This document shows positions 25,534 through 35,177 of a stretch of DNA of 59,862 nt, piece after piece. The notes below the pieces were generated by a model. That model was not told the origin of the DNA. It ran no database searches and was given only the letters and a program-made list of their open reading frames with translations. The DNA lies in contig WRLF01000018.1 in assembly GCA_009777735.1 (NCBI GenBank), forward strand, positions 1 through 59,862, read 5' to 3'. This stretch comes from Treponema sp. (lineage in GTDB: Bacteria > Spirochaetota > Spirochaetia > Treponematales > Breznakiellaceae). Each line of letters opens with the position of its first letter. Position 1 is the first letter of the stretch. The translations under genes were made by a program, and so were the position numbers.

Positions 25534-25884
25534 TTACTCATCGTCGTAATCGAAGTCATCTTCATCGTCGTAGTCTTCATCATCAAAGTCATCGTCTTCA
25601 TCATCATCGTCTTCGTCATCGTCTTCATCATCATCGTCTTCATCTTCGTCATCAAAATCTTCTTCTTCCATGTCATCAAAATTGTCTTCTTCCATGTCAT
25701 CTTCATCATCTTCGGCACTGTCGCCAAACGCAAAGAGTGGCATTGGAAATGCGCCGCCGTCCATGTCGTCCGCCGTACTGTACGCATCGGGAAACAACTC
25801 GCTGTTGCATAAGGGTGTCAAGGCCAGCGACAGGAATTCCTCAGCAGAACCAGCCTGGTCATACTTTGCTTCATGCAGAACCAT
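25534..25884 (-). CDS. Hyperacidic small protein (Asp/Glu tail)
   Basis: A 116-residue protein with a clear GGAGAG ribosome site on the minus strand. Residues 1-55 look globular (LHEAKYDQAGSAEEFL, NSELFPDAYS); residues about 57-116 are almost only Asp and Glu with a few Phe, Tyr and Met. The net charge is strongly negative. The tail is encoded by GAT/GAA/GAC repeats, so its length may vary. I know no named family. Possible roles are nucleic-acid mimicry or binding of basic proteins or cations, but these are guesses. It converges on rsfS. Confidence 0.65.
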   Translation of the reverse strand: MVLHEAKYDQAGSAEEFLSLALTPLCNSELFPDAYSTADDMDGGAFPMPLFAFGDSAEDDEDDMEEDNFDDMEEEDFDDEDEDDDDEDDDEDDDDEDDDFDDEDYDDEDDFDYDDE

Positions 25885-25909
25885 AATTCTCTCCGTTTTG
25901 AAGTTATTT

Positions 25910-26015
25910 TAGTGTTCTGTTTTATTCATTTTATGTAATGGAATTTGCGTAACTCGTTACTATGCAAAGAGTTACGTAAACCGTAATTCCATTATCTGTA
26001 TAAAACAGAACACTA
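25910..26015. repeat. 106-bp imperfect palindromic element (MITE-like)
   Basis: The 16-bp ends TAGTGTTCTGTTTTAT (25910-25925) and ATAAAACAGAACACTA (26000-26015) are exact reverse complements. Inside, TAATGGAATT (25936-25945) pairs with 25985-25994, and CGTAACTC (25948-25955) with 25969-25976. It could fold into a long hairpin. TA at both ends would fit the target duplication of IS630/Tc1-type elements. It lies 26 bp before the acidic gene start, so it could also be a structured leader or regulator. Confidence 0.75.
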
Positions 26016-26162
26016 GGGCAATTGTACCAACTGTTTGTATAGTGTACACAGCCTTCTCTTGAAACATTAAGGGAGAGTTTGGAGAATTGTCAACAGGTTT
26101 TTACCCTGTCTGATGAATTTTTTTTCTGTTTTGGGTTCTGGCTTTTATGTTACTATATATAT

Positions 26163-27173
26163 ATGCCCCGGGAACTAATTGATGCTCCGGCAAAATTGAA
26201 CCTGAGTTTGCGTATTAAAGACAGACGGCCAGACGGCTTTCATAATATTGAAAGCTTGTTTTTGGCCCTTGCCTTTGGAGACACTCTTTGTGTGGAAACT
26301 GCCGGCAGTCCGTCATCGCTTGAAATATGCATGAATTGGCAAATTGACGGTTTGCAACCGGCAATTATCCCTCCTTCCGAGCTTCCGCCGGATAAAAACA
26401 TCATATCCAGGGCTGTTTCCCTGTTCAGGAATTCTACCGGTTATACTATGGGGCTAAAAATCACCGTGACAAAACGTATTCCCCTGGGAGGAGGGCTGGG
26501 CGGAGGTTCTTCCGATGCCGCAGCGACGCTTCTTGCATTGACCCGCCTTGCTTCATCTGACGGCTGTGGTGATATTTGCGGTTTCCCGAGTAATGCAGCA
26601 CTTGCCGGCATGGGCGCTGATTTAGGCAGTGATGTTCCCTTTTTTCTGCATTGCAGATCTTCGCCTGCTGCCTGGGTGACCGGCAGGGGAGAATGTGTAC
26701 AGCCGGTTGAGCTGCCGGATGGGGTTTTTGACATTTCTTTTGTACTGGTTAACCCCGGCTTCCCCAGTGATACCGCTCAGGCTTTCCGGCAATGGGACAT
26801 TTCCCGGGACTTCCCTGCTAAAATGCAAATTCCGGATTTTAGTACTCAGGTGTCTGTCCCTTTTTTTGGCAATGATTTTTTACCGGTATTATCTGCCTAC
26901 AGGGATGAATATGGGGTTATTCTTTCCTCACTTAATAATCTGGGAGCGGATTATTCAGGGCTTTCAGGCTCCGGATCTACTTGTTTTGGCGTATTTTCCA
27001 ATCAAAAGAAGGCTATTATGGCAAAAGTATTTTTCATGAAACGTTTTTCGAATGTTTTTATAACTTTTCCCTTGCGCGTTAAACAAACCGATGGTACAAT
27101 ACGTAATAGAATAGTACCAATAAAAAAAAGGAGAGAGGCATGGAGATCACTGACATTAGAGTACGGAAGGTAG
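26163..27173 (+). CDS. ispE: 4-diphosphocytidyl-2-C-methyl-D-erythritol kinase IspE
   Basis: ATG 26163 gives 336 residues. Motifs are APAKLNLSL at the N-terminus, the GHMP ATP loop PLGGGLGGGSSDAAATLL and GLSGSGST near the end. IspE phosphorylates CDP-ME in the non-mevalonate isoprenoid pathway. The family is usually about 285-300 residues; the last 40 residues here run basic (IVPIKKRREAWRS) and overlap spoVG by 34 bases. No Shine-Dalgarno sequence; TACTAT (26151-26156) ends 6 nt before the ATG, suggesting a leaderless start. Confidence 0.93.
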   Translation: MPRELIDAPAKLNLSLRIKDRRPDGFHNIESLFLALAFGDTLCVETAGSPSSLEICMNWQIDGLQPAIIPPSELPPDKNIISRAVSLFRNSTGYTMGLKITVTKRIPLGGGLGGGSSDAAATLLALTRLASSDGCGDICGFPSNAALAGMGADLGSDVPFFLHCRSSPAAWVTGRGECVQPVELPDGVFDISFVLVNPGFPSDTAQAFRQWDISRDFPAKMQIPDFSTQVSVPFFGNDFLPVLSAYRDEYGVILSSLNNLGADYSGLSGSGSTCFGVFSNQKKAIMAKVFFMKRFSNVFITFPLRVKQTDGTIRNRIVPIKKRREAWRSLTLEYGR

Positions 27174-27421
27174 CAGGTGAAGGAAAACTCAAAGCGTATG
27201 TGACCATCACCTTTGATAATTGCTTTGTGGTACACAATGTCAAAATCATCGAAGGCAAAACCGGAGTTTTTATCGCCATGCCAAGCCGGAAAACAAGGGC
27301 CGGAGAATATAAGGATGTAGTCCATCCCATAACTCCGGAATTCCGCACGGAAATGCAGCAAAAAATTCTTGACAAATACGATTCCGGCGCTGTCCAGGAC
27401 GATACTTCTGTAGAAATTTAG
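27140..27421 (+). CDS. spoVG: SpoVG-family nucleic-acid-binding regulator
   Basis: The 93-residue protein starts MEITDIRVRKVAGEGKLKAY and has IAMPSRKT, matching SpoVG over its whole length. SpoVG binds DNA and RNA at specific sites and is a global regulator in Borrelia, Staphylococcus and Listeria. AGGAGAG precedes ATG 27140. The start lies within the ispE end and its stop overlaps the tilS GTG by one base, a compact operon. Confidence 0.96.
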   Translation: MEITDIRVRKVAGEGKLKAYVTITFDNCFVVHNVKIIEGKTGVFIAMPSRKTRAGEYKDVVHPITPEFRTEMQQKILDKYDSGAVQDDTSVEI

Positions 27422-28731
27422 TGTTTGAGCATACTGTTGCCGCTGCGCTGAAAAACTGTCTGCCGGGGGAGGTGTGCCTTGCCGCGGTTTCCGGCGGTGC
27501 AGATTCAACCGCCATGCTTGCCGCTCTTGCCGCAATTAATGAGCGGGAGGGTCATGGATTTAAGCTTCATTGCATTACCATCGATCACGGGATTCGCCCT
27601 GAGGCTGATAGCCGGGGCGATGTTGAATTTGTCCGTTCACTTTGCAGCGATTATCATATTCCCTGCCGTATTGTTTCCGTTCTGCCGGGAAAAGTCGCGG
27701 CACTGGCGAAAAAACGGGGTATCGGCATTGAGGCGGCGGCGCGGCTGTACCGGCGGCGCGCCTGGTTCCGGGAAGCGAAACAGCTGAATGCGGTGCGGAT
27801 TTTTGTTGCCCATACCGCCGATGATATGCTGGAAACAGCGCTGATGAGGATTTTGCGTGGAGCGGGGCCGTCCGGTCTTGCCGCCATGCCCGCAAACAAG
27901 GGACGCATTGTACGGCCGCTTTTGACTTTGAACCGTTCAGATGTGATTGGCTATCTTAAAGAAAAAAGAATCCCCTGGCGGGAAGATTCCACCAATGCGG
28001 ACATTCATTACCTGAGAAACCGGATACGCCATGAGCTTATCCCTCAGCTTAATAACCATTTCCCCCAATGGCGAAAATCGCTTGCTTCATTTGCACAAAC
28101 CCAGTCCCTCACCGCCGAATTTATCAAAAACGAAGCCGCCGGCCGCATCACCTGGGTGCTTGAATCGGGGATCAGGGATGGTTATTTGCACACCGATGCC
28201 AACAACTTCTTTTCCCAGCCTGCCATCATCCGTGAAGAAGCTTTATTTCAGGGGATCAACAAACTTGTGCAAAAACCTCTGGATACCAGTGTTAAGCGTA
28301 CTACTATCCGGCATTTCTCTGACGGCGGTGTCAAAGCGGCAGATTGCGGGTCATTTAAACTGCTGCATGAAAACGAGTATATTATTATCTCTGTTGTGCA
28401 AAAAACCGGGTCAGAATATGGGTTTTCGCTGTTGATTAATATGCCTGGCTTATATACTCTTAAAGAGATAACCATCGAAGTGTGTGAAATACCGGCGGAT
28501 GCACCTCATATAGATGACGGGTTTTTGACACTGTTGCCCATGGTTGTCAGACCATGTTTCAAAGATGATCGTGTGGATTGCCATACGGCCGGGGGGCATT
28601 GGTTAACTGCCGCAGACCCGGCGGGGCCGGCTGCTTTTATCGACTACAGCGGTATCTTGCGGAGCAGGAGTTCTGTAGCAGAATATACAGGAAAGCATTA
28701 CGTAGTGAGAATATTGACCAACAAGAGGTAA
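27421..28731 (+). CDS. tilS: tRNA(Ile)-lysidine synthase TilS
   Basis: The start is GTG 27421, sharing a base with the spoVG stop; the product is 436 residues. The PP-loop is SGGADS (24-29); VAHTADDMLET and IPWREDSTNAD with LRNRIRHELIP are family motifs. TilS changes C34 to lysidine in the AUA-reading tRNA-Ile and is essential in most bacteria. The C-terminal third is less conserved. It is followed by ftsH two bases after the stop, a linkage found in many bacteria. Confidence 0.94.
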   Translation: MFEHTVAAALKNCLPGEVCLAAVSGGADSTAMLAALAAINEREGHGFKLHCITIDHGIRPEADSRGDVEFVRSLCSDYHIPCRIVSVLPGKVAALAKKRGIGIEAAARLYRRRAWFREAKQLNAVRIFVAHTADDMLETALMRILRGAGPSGLAAMPANKGRIVRPLLTLNRSDVIGYLKEKRIPWREDSTNADIHYLRNRIRHELIPQLNNHFPQWRKSLASFAQTQSLTAEFIKNEAAGRITWVLESGIRDGYLHTDANNFFSQPAIIREEALFQGINKLVQKPLDTSVKRTTIRHFSDGGVKAADCGSFKLLHENEYIIISVVQKTGSEYGFSLLINMPGLYTLKEITIEVCEIPADAPHIDDGFLTLLPMVVRPCFKDDRVDCHTAGGHWLTAADPAGPAAFIDYSGILRSRSSVAEYTGKHYVVRILTNKR

Positions 28732-28733
28732 TA

Positions 28734-30602
28734 ATGTTTAACAACAGCAATGATAAACAACCGGAACGGCCGCCTCGTTCTCCCTTGCAAGGGGGCAGAC
28801 CAAGCAACATGGCCTTGTTCTTTTTTATAATCATAGCAGGGATTTTTTTGATTCATATTTTCAGAAGTAATAATGCTCCTGTGGCAGATATACCATACTC
28901 GGAATTTAACCAGCTTCTTCAGGATGACCGGATCGAGTCTGTTATCATCAATGATAACAGTACCATAGATATAGTTCTGAAGGGACAGTCACAGCAGGAA
29001 CCTGTCCGCCGCAGAACCCGCATCCCGTATATGGACCCCGGCTTGCTGCCTTTGCTTAGTGAAAAAAATGTCAGTGTCTCCGGAGCGGCGACCAAGCTGA
29101 CTCCCATGCGTATTGTTATTGATTTACTGCCCTGGATCATCGGTTTTGGGTTGATTTTTTTTATGTTCCGAAATATGCCGGGCGGCGGAAACAGGGTTTT
29201 CCAGTTTGGCAAGAGCAAAGCAAAACGGTATCAGGATGAGGGGAAGAAGGTCAGCTTTGCCGATGTTGCCGGTCAGAAAGATGCCAAATTTGAACTTGAA
29301 GAAGTGGTTTCCTTTCTGAAAAACCCCCAAAAATTTACTAAAATGGGGGCGCGGATTCCCAAGGGTGTATTGCTCGTCGGGCTGCCCGGTACCGGTAAAA
29401 CCCTCATGGCCCGTTCTGTCGCGGGAGAGGCCGGAGTTGCCTACTTCCACATGTCCGGTTCCGACTTTGTTGAGATGTTTGTCGGTGTAGGTGCAAGCCG
29501 TGTCCGCGACCTTTTTGACCAGGGCAGGCGCAGCGCTCCCTGCATCATTTTTATTGACGAACTGGACGCTGTGGGACGCACCCGCGGCGCAGGGTACGGC
29601 GGCGGTCATGACGAGCGCGAACAGACTCTCAACCAACTTCTTGTTGAAATGGATGGCTTTGATTCCAAAGACGGCGTTATCATTCTCGCCGCGACGAACC
29701 GCCCCGATGTTCTTGATCCGGCCCTGCTGCGTCCCGGCCGCTTTGACCGGCAGGTAGTGGTAGCTATGCCGGACATCAAGGAACGTGAAGCTATTTTGCA
29801 AATCCATTCGGCAAAGATACCCATGAGCAATGAAGTTGATCTTACCCGTATTGCCCGTGCTACTCCGGGGATGAGCGGGGCGGACATTGCCAATCTGGTA
29901 AATGAAGCTGCTTTGTTTGCCGCCCGTAAGGATAAACCGGAAGTGGAAATGTATGATTTTGAAGCAGCACGCGATAAAATACTCATGGGTGTTGCCCGCA
30001 GTACCCTGGTAATTTCCGAAAAAGAACGGCGCATGACAGCCATCCACGAAGCCGGCCACGCTCTGTTGCATTACTTCCTTAAAAACGCCGACCCTTTGCA
30101 TAAAGTTACCATCGTTCCCCATGGGCGGGCGCTCGGCATGGCCCTGTCCTTACCCATGGAAGACAGTTACAGCCGCACGAGAAGCTGGATAGAAGACCGC
30201 ATTGCTATCCTGTACGGCGGCTGGCTGGCTGAAAAACTTTTTTTTGATGAAACCACCACCGGCACGAAGCAGGACATACAACAGGCGACAGAAATGGCCC
30301 GCCACATGGTTTGCGAGTGGGGCATGGCCGATGAAATGGGACCGATAGCTTATGGTAAAGAGGAAGAGCCCATCTTTATTGGCAAGGAAATTGCCCGCCA
30401 TCAGGATTATTCGGAAGAAACTGCCCGCCGCATTGACAATGCCGTTAAAGAGATTCTTGACCGGACCCGGTCCGAGGCGGAACGGATCATCAATGAAAAA
30501 CGCGACGGTCTTGAAGCTCTTGCCGATGCCCTGCTCGCCCGCGAAACCCTTGTTGACGACGAGGTACGGGAGATACTGGGGATAGGGAAGAGTGAGAAGT
30601 GA
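28734..30602 (+). CDS. ftsH: ATP-dependent zinc metalloprotease FtsH
   Basis: ATG 28734 (behind AGAGG) gives 622 residues. Two membrane helices (about 27-43 and 129-145) flank a short periplasmic part. The AAA domain has Walker A GLPGTGKT (216-223), where the usual GPPGTGKT proline is leucine, and [10 protein letters not shown]. The arginine-finger region RPGRFDRQ follows. The zinc motif is HEAGH (438-442). FtsH degrades misfolded membrane and regulatory proteins. Confidence 0.96.
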   Translation: MFNNSNDKQPERPPRSPLQGGRPSNMALFFFIIIAGIFLIHIFRSNNAPVADIPYSEFNQLLQDDRIESVIINDNSTIDIVLKGQSQQEPVRRRTRIPYMDPGLLPLLSEKNVSVSGAATKLTPMRIVIDLLPWIIGFGLIFFMFRNMPGGGNRVFQFGKSKAKRYQDEGKKVSFADVAGQKDAKFELEEVVSFLKNPQKFTKMGARIPKGVLLVGLPGTGKTLMARSVAGEAGVAYFHMSGSDFVEMFVGVGASRVRDLFDQGRRSAPCIIFIDELDAVGRTRGAGYGGGHDEREQTLNQLLVEMDGFDSKDGVIILAATNRPDVLDPALLRPGRFDRQVVVAMPDIKEREAILQIHSAKIPMSNEVDLTRIARATPGMSGADIANLVNEAALFAARKDKPEVEMYDFEAARDKILMGVARSTLVISEKERRMTAIHEAGHALLHYFLKNADPLHKVTIVPHGRALGMALSLPMEDSYSRTRSWIEDRIAILYGGWLAEKLFFDETTTGTKQDIQQATEMARHMVCEWGMADEMGPIAYGKEEEPIFIGKEIARHQDYSEETARRIDNAVKEILDRTRSEAERIINEKRDGLEALADALLARETLVDDEVREILGIGKSEK

Positions 30603-30660
30603 GGAGTGATGCTGGTGATCGTTGACAGTGAGTTATACGTAATATGACTAGGAGAAAAAT

Positions 30661-30852
30661 ATGAATAAAGTATTGCTCTATATGCTTTTTTTAATGTTTT
30701 TGACAACATCAACACTAAAAGCACAATCTCAAGTTCCCGATGTTGTCATGAATGTCATAAACAATGCACCGGAAGATGTTTTTAGGACGATCCCTGCCAT
30801 ACCTCCCTTTCAACTCCCGCAAAATTCGAGTATAATAATAGTATGCGGATAA
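30661..30852 (+). CDS. Small secreted protein, possible remnant
   Basis: A 63-codon frame with AGGAGA at the right distance and a signal peptide (LLYMLFLMFLTTSTLKAQS). The mature part is only about 40 residues and includes VPDVVMNVINNAPEDV, reminiscent of the start of larger Treponema lipoproteins with APEDV motifs (from memory). It ends 10 bases into the next gene. It may be a truncated copy of such a protein or a true small exported peptide. Confidence 0.45.
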   Translation: MNKVLLYMLFLMFLTTSTLKAQSQVPDVVMNVINNAPEDVFRTIPAIPPFQLPQNSSIIIVCG

Positions 30853-32528
30853 CATTGCTTTTTATTTTTCTCGCCCTTACTGCCGTAAATGGAATACCTG
30901 CGCAATCCGGTTTATTCAGCGGTGATTTTCCCGGTGAGACAGGGGATGCCGCTATTGCAGAGCAATACCTTTTGTGGGCGGAACGGGCTTCTGCGGCAGG
31001 ACAATGGGACCAAGCGCGGGCAGCACTTGTGCGGGCCGGTGATTATGCCGGTATTTCATCGGATTTGTCATATCTTCTGGCAGTTGCCATGGATCGCGAC
31101 AATGAAAACAGGGAAACGATTCTACTGGCTTTGGAAAAAGCCATAGAGACAAGGCGTTGGACACGGTACACCGAGGCTGATGCACGGTTGATTCAGGCAG
31201 AGCATCTTCTGGTTCTGCGCCGTTATTCTGCCGCTCTGGAAACGCTTACCCTCCGCAGAGCATTGGCCGGAGATAACGCCGATTCCGCTGTGATGCAATT
31301 GCGTGCTCTTGATAGGCTTGCGGCGGCTGACATCTCTTATTTACCGGAATTCCGCAGGTATTTACAGGAAACCATGGACCGGTATCCGCGTGATACCCGC
31401 CCTCTGCGTATTTTGTTCAATTTTGCTGCCCGGCAGGAACCCGCTGAAGAGGATTTTGACCTCCTGGAACTTGCATTAAGGCGGCTGCCTTTCCTCCTGG
31501 AAACCGACCCGGAACTTGCCTGGATAGCGGCTCCCTTTATTACTGATGATGACCAGGCTCGGCGGACGGTGGGTGCCTACCGCTCCGGCTCTTTTCTGCC
31601 CCAGGCGGGCAATTTTAAACCTAATCCTGCTTCCATTATCCCGGCATTAAACCTTGGACTTCTTGATGACATTGATGCAATAGACGAACTATTTTCCGGC
31701 AATATCTCCGATGAGATGATAACCCTGGACAAAGATATAATAATCACCATTGGCAGCCTCCTGCGAAGCGGGGAGGCAAGGGACTATCTTGTCCGTAAGC
31801 TCCATTCGTTTACCGGAACAATAATCGAAGACACTGACCATGACGGTTTTCATGAAAGCAGAGCCAGGTACGAACAGGGCGTATTATCAGAATTTCTCTG
31901 CGATTTAAACCAGAACGGTGCTGCCGATCTTGTTGTTGTATTTGATTTCGGAAATCCAAGGCAGGGAGAAATTCCGTCTCTTCCTGCAGCCGGTCATACC
32001 CTTGCGAGAGCGGTCATTCACTGGGAGCGGTACCCTTCGGTATCACAGATACTATTGGGAAATGAAACCTATTTGTTTGCGCCGGGGGCTTTTCAGTTTT
32101 CACCGATCGCTTTTGATGAGTTGTGCGCTACCGAAACCTATTCCGGCCTGTTTTCTCCCCGGTACAATCCCCTGAATCCCGGTCTGAGCCGCCGGATGCT
32201 CAGTTCATTTGCCGTTTCTGTCCGGCGTCCATGCACTGAATTTGAAGGCGGTATGGAACATATATATCTTGAGCGCGGAATCCCGGTACGGGCAGAGGTT
32301 ACACTCAACACCATGACCGTTTCCGTTACCGAATTTGAAAATGGCAGCCCCGTGATCCAAAGGCTTGACCTTGATCGTGACGGTCGGATGGAAACTGTCC
32401 GCCGTTTCCATAGGGTCAATATTGCGGATTTGGGCGCAGATACAGTTTTGGACTACCGCCATCTTGTTGAATCATCGGAAAGCGACTGGGATGGCGACGG
32501 TATTTTTGAGTACCATGAGCAGTATTAA
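30843..32528 (+). CDS. Secreted TPR-like protein with EF-hand-like loops
   Basis: The 561-residue protein has a signal peptide (LLFIFLALTAVNGIPAQS). Residues about 35-230 are helical repeats of TPR type (AEQYLLWAERASAAGQWDQARAAL in pieces). The C-terminal half is beta-rich with Asp loops DTDHDGFHES, DLNQNGAADL, DLDRDGRMET and DWDGDGIFEY, like calcium-binding repeats. It probably works in the periplasm or outer membrane; no function is known to me. No Shine-Dalgarno sequence; TATAAT (30831-30836) ends 6 nt before ATG 30843. Its stop overlaps the protease start (TAATG). Confidence 0.75.
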   Translation: MRITLLFIFLALTAVNGIPAQSGLFSGDFPGETGDAAIAEQYLLWAERASAAGQWDQARAALVRAGDYAGISSDLSYLLAVAMDRDNENRETILLALEKAIETRRWTRYTEADARLIQAEHLLVLRRYSAALETLTLRRALAGDNADSAVMQLRALDRLAAADISYLPEFRRYLQETMDRYPRDTRPLRILFNFAARQEPAEEDFDLLELALRRLPFLLETDPELAWIAAPFITDDDQARRTVGAYRSGSFLPQAGNFKPNPASIIPALNLGLLDDIDAIDELFSGNISDEMITLDKDIIITIGSLLRSGEARDYLVRKLHSFTGTIIEDTDHDGFHESRARYEQGVLSEFLCDLNQNGAADLVVVFDFGNPRQGEIPSLPAAGHTLARAVIHWERYPSVSQILLGNETYLFAPGAFQFSPIAFDELCATETYSGLFSPRYNPLNPGLSRRMLSSFAVSVRRPCTEFEGGMEHIYLERGIPVRAEVTLNTMTVSVTEFENGSPVIQRLDLDRDGRMETVRRFHRVNIADLGADTVLDYRHLVESSESDWDGDGIFEYHEQY

Positions 32529-34366
32529 TGAAAAAAGTTTATATGAACTGGTTAATTGTAGGTTATTTATTATTGATTATTTCATCCTGCGGTTCGCTCA
32601 GGACACAGGATGAGATGCTTGCGCCGCGCCGGTCTACGGATGAAATACGCCTTGAAGATATCAGGCAGCAGCTTGCGCAAAATCCGGTAAGGGCAATAGA
32701 CCTGATTGGCAGTTTTCGCGAGACGTATAAAGTTATCAGGGATGATTTTGAAGCAGAAAATCTTGCGGTGTTAGAGAATGAGGCAACGGACAATCTGCGG
32801 GAGTTTCTTGAAAGGGCAATAGCGGAAGAACGCTGGGACGATGCCGTTTCATTCAGTCGTTCTCTTGCAAATCTGGAAGCGGTGTCCGCCCGTCCTCCAT
32901 CCGCTGTTTTTTCTGAACGGGACCTCATCCTGGCAGGGGCAAAGAAACGATTGGCAGACGGTGAAAACCTTGGCGCCTTTCTGGCTGCAATGCAGGCTCA
33001 TGAACTGGCCCCTCTTTCATTTGATGATGCAATGCTTTTTCTTGAACGAGCAGTAGATTTAAAACAACGCCGGACAGCAGCCTGTTTTTATGCAGTAGCC
33101 GAACAGGCCGGAACTGCTGCAATGATCCCGGCTGATTATCGTGAGTTTGTTCGCGGTTCTGATAATGTTACCGATATGCTCAAAGGTGTTGCCACAGTGG
33201 TTGTTGATCGGGGCATCAGAATTGACCGAGGCAGGGGGTTTGCAGACAGAGTTCTGGGTACAGCCTTTTTTGTTGATCAGTCAGGTCTAATGATTACCAA
33301 TTACCACGTTATTGATAGTGAGGTGAATCCCCGGTATCAGGGTTTTTCCCGGTTATTCATAAGGATGGGCGATGGATCTAGCCCCCTTATCCCGGCAAGA
33401 GTTATAGGCTGGGACATGACTCTGGACCTTGCGTTGCTTCAAACGGCATATAGGCCCGAATATATTTTTTCCGTAGTGGACCGTGTTGTACCAAGGGTCG
33501 GTGATTCGGTTCTTGCCATGGGATCACCCGGCGGGTTGGAGAAGACTGTCACTTCGGGCATTATATCGGCACAGAGGCGTCTTTTTTTGCAAATAGGTGA
33601 TGTGTATCAGATTGATGCGGCGGTTAATCCCGGCAGTTCCGGCGGCCCGATAATAGACCATTCCGGCCGTCTGGTGGGGATAGCTTTTGGCGGAATTATG
33701 GAATTCCAGGGTATGAATTTTGCCATTCCTGCCGGGCGGCTTGCTGCAGCCCTCCCTGCCATGATAAATGGCGGCAAAGCGGATCGTCCCTGGCTTGGCA
33801 TGGTCGTTAACGAAACTTCCGCCGGGGCTGAAATTGTCTATACTGCCCCAAATACACCTGCATCGAATCACTTTGTACCGGAAGGCAGTATAGTAACATC
33901 CATTAACGGCCGCCAAATAACAGCACCGCAGGGTTTCCTTATCTCTGCCTTGCAGGATATTTTATTCAAAAACCGCCCCGGCGAACTTGTCACGCTGGAA
34001 ATCCTTACTCCCGGCGGCGAGACTATACAACGCCTTGTTATGTCTGTCCCCCGTCCGGAACTCCCCCTTGGCGAAGCTGCGAAAGTGGATACCCGTGAGC
34101 GGCTTGTCGCTCCCCTGTTCGGCATGATACTCTCCCCCGGCGCAGGCGGATCCCGGTCAAGTTTTCAGGTAAGGAAAGTCGTCCGCGGTTCGCCTGCCGA
34201 TATGGCCGGCATTTCTGATCAGGATATTGCCTCAATCCGGTCCCTCCGTGTATTTGAACGGGAAGGTTTTGTCGTTTTGGAAATTAACATCAAGCGGCGC
34301 AGAATGGGTTACCTGGAAACTACCATGCAGCTTTTAGCCGGGCTGGATTCTCCTGATACATTGTAA
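32528..34366 (+). CDS. Trypsin-like serine protease lipoprotein with PDZ regions (HtrA-like)
   Basis: The 612-residue lipoprotein (ISSC, C21) begins with about 200 residues of helical, TPR-like sequence. A trypsin-type domain follows with catalytic H260 (MITNYHVID), D300 (DMTLDLALL) and S371 (NPGSSGGP). The C-terminus has one or two PDZ-like segments (GSIVTSINGRQI; GSPADMAGISDQDIASI). The helical front half is unusual for DegP/HtrA. It likely performs envelope protein quality control, coupled by a one-base overlap to the TPR protein. Confidence 0.85.
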   Translation: MKKVYMNWLIVGYLLLIISSCGSLRTQDEMLAPRRSTDEIRLEDIRQQLAQNPVRAIDLIGSFRETYKVIRDDFEAENLAVLENEATDNLREFLERAIAEERWDDAVSFSRSLANLEAVSARPPSAVFSERDLILAGAKKRLADGENLGAFLAAMQAHELAPLSFDDAMLFLERAVDLKQRRTAACFYAVAEQAGTAAMIPADYREFVRGSDNVTDMLKGVATVVVDRGIRIDRGRGFADRVLGTAFFVDQSGLMITNYHVIDSEVNPRYQGFSRLFIRMGDGSSPLIPARVIGWDMTLDLALLQTAYRPEYIFSVVDRVVPRVGDSVLAMGSPGGLEKTVTSGIISAQRRLFLQIGDVYQIDAAVNPGSSGGPIIDHSGRLVGIAFGGIMEFQGMNFAIPAGRLAAALPAMINGGKADRPWLGMVVNETSAGAEIVYTAPNTPASNHFVPEGSIVTSINGRQITAPQGFLISALQDILFKNRPGELVTLEILTPGGETIQRLVMSVPRPELPLGEAAKVDTRERLVAPLFGMILSPGAGGSRSSFQVRKVVRGSPADMAGISDQDIASIRSLRVFEREGFVVLEINIKRRRMGYLETTMQLLAGLDSPDTL

Positions 34367-34481
34367 CGGCCTGTTGAAATTGGCGAGGTCCCTGTGATAC
34401 TCTAAAAACCCCAAAACCTGAAATGATGTAAAAATGTGATATACTATAATTAAAAGAACCTCAAAAGACCAGGAGAAGTGT

Positions 34482-35168
34482 ATGCTCAAAACGAATCATT
34501 CAGGTATTGTGTTTATTGCTGTTGCAGTATTTTCCTTATTTCTCACAGGCTGCGCATCATCAGTACAGCCAACCCAACAAGCCCTGCCGGTTAGTCAAAC
34601 ACAGGCTGCTGCCGGTAACTATTCGGGCCCGCGTTCAGAAATCGTGGTTGGCGATTTTAATAACCGCTCAAGCTTTATGCGCGGTATTTTTTCTGACGGC
34701 GAAGACAGGCTGGGTAACCAGGCTAAAACCATTTTAATAACGCATTTGCAGCAAACGAACCGTTTTATTTTACTCGATCGCGGTAACATGGAAGCAGCAA
34801 GGCGGGAAGCGGAGATTCTTGGGGCAACCCAGGATATAATAGGCGCATCTTTTATTGTTACTGGTGATGTAACGGAATTCGGACGCAGGGAAGCGACCGA
34901 CACCCAATTATTTGGTCTTCTGGGGCGAGGCGGAACCCAGACCGCTTATGCTGTTGTCAGCCTCTATGTTGTGGACATCCGTACCAGTGCAATTATTTTT
35001 TCTGCACAGGGTGCAGGCGAAGTAGCGCTTAATGAAAGGCAAGTACTCGGATTTGGCACTCAGGCCGGGTATGACTCAACTTTAAACGGACAGGTGCTTG
35101 ATCTGGCCATACGTGAAGCCATTGACCGGCTGGCCGAAGGAATTGATGCAGGGAGATGGAATCCTTAA
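34482..35168 (+). CDS. CsgG-family outer-membrane lipoprotein
   Basis: The 228-residue lipoprotein (FLTGC) has AGGAGAAG before the ATG. IVVGDFNNRSS, RFILLDRGNMEAARREAEI and SAQGAGEVALNERQVLGFG are CsgG-family features. The family includes the curli pore and smaller lipoproteins of unknown role. It is followed at 9 bp by a DUF4810 lipoprotein and then a DUF799 lipoprotein, the same set found around GNA1162 in Neisseria. TATACT/TATAAT near 34440-34450 is a likely -10 for this three-gene operon. Confidence 0.85.
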   Translation: MLKTNHSGIVFIAVAVFSLFLTGCASSVQPTQQALPVSQTQAAAGNYSGPRSEIVVGDFNNRSSFMRGIFSDGEDRLGNQAKTILITHLQQTNRFILLDRGNMEAARREAEILGATQDIIGASFIVTGDVTEFGRREATDTQLFGLLGRGGTQTAYAVVSLYVVDIRTSAIIFSAQGAGEVALNERQVLGFGTQAGYDSTLNGQVLDLAIREAIDRLAEGIDAGRWNP

Positions 35169-35177
35169 GGTCTGTAT

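Noticed and set aside
29124..30122. 332-codon minus-strand frame
   Set aside because: It lies wholly within ftsH on the opposite strand and its translation is low in structure, with no motifs or ribosome site. It is a shadow frame.
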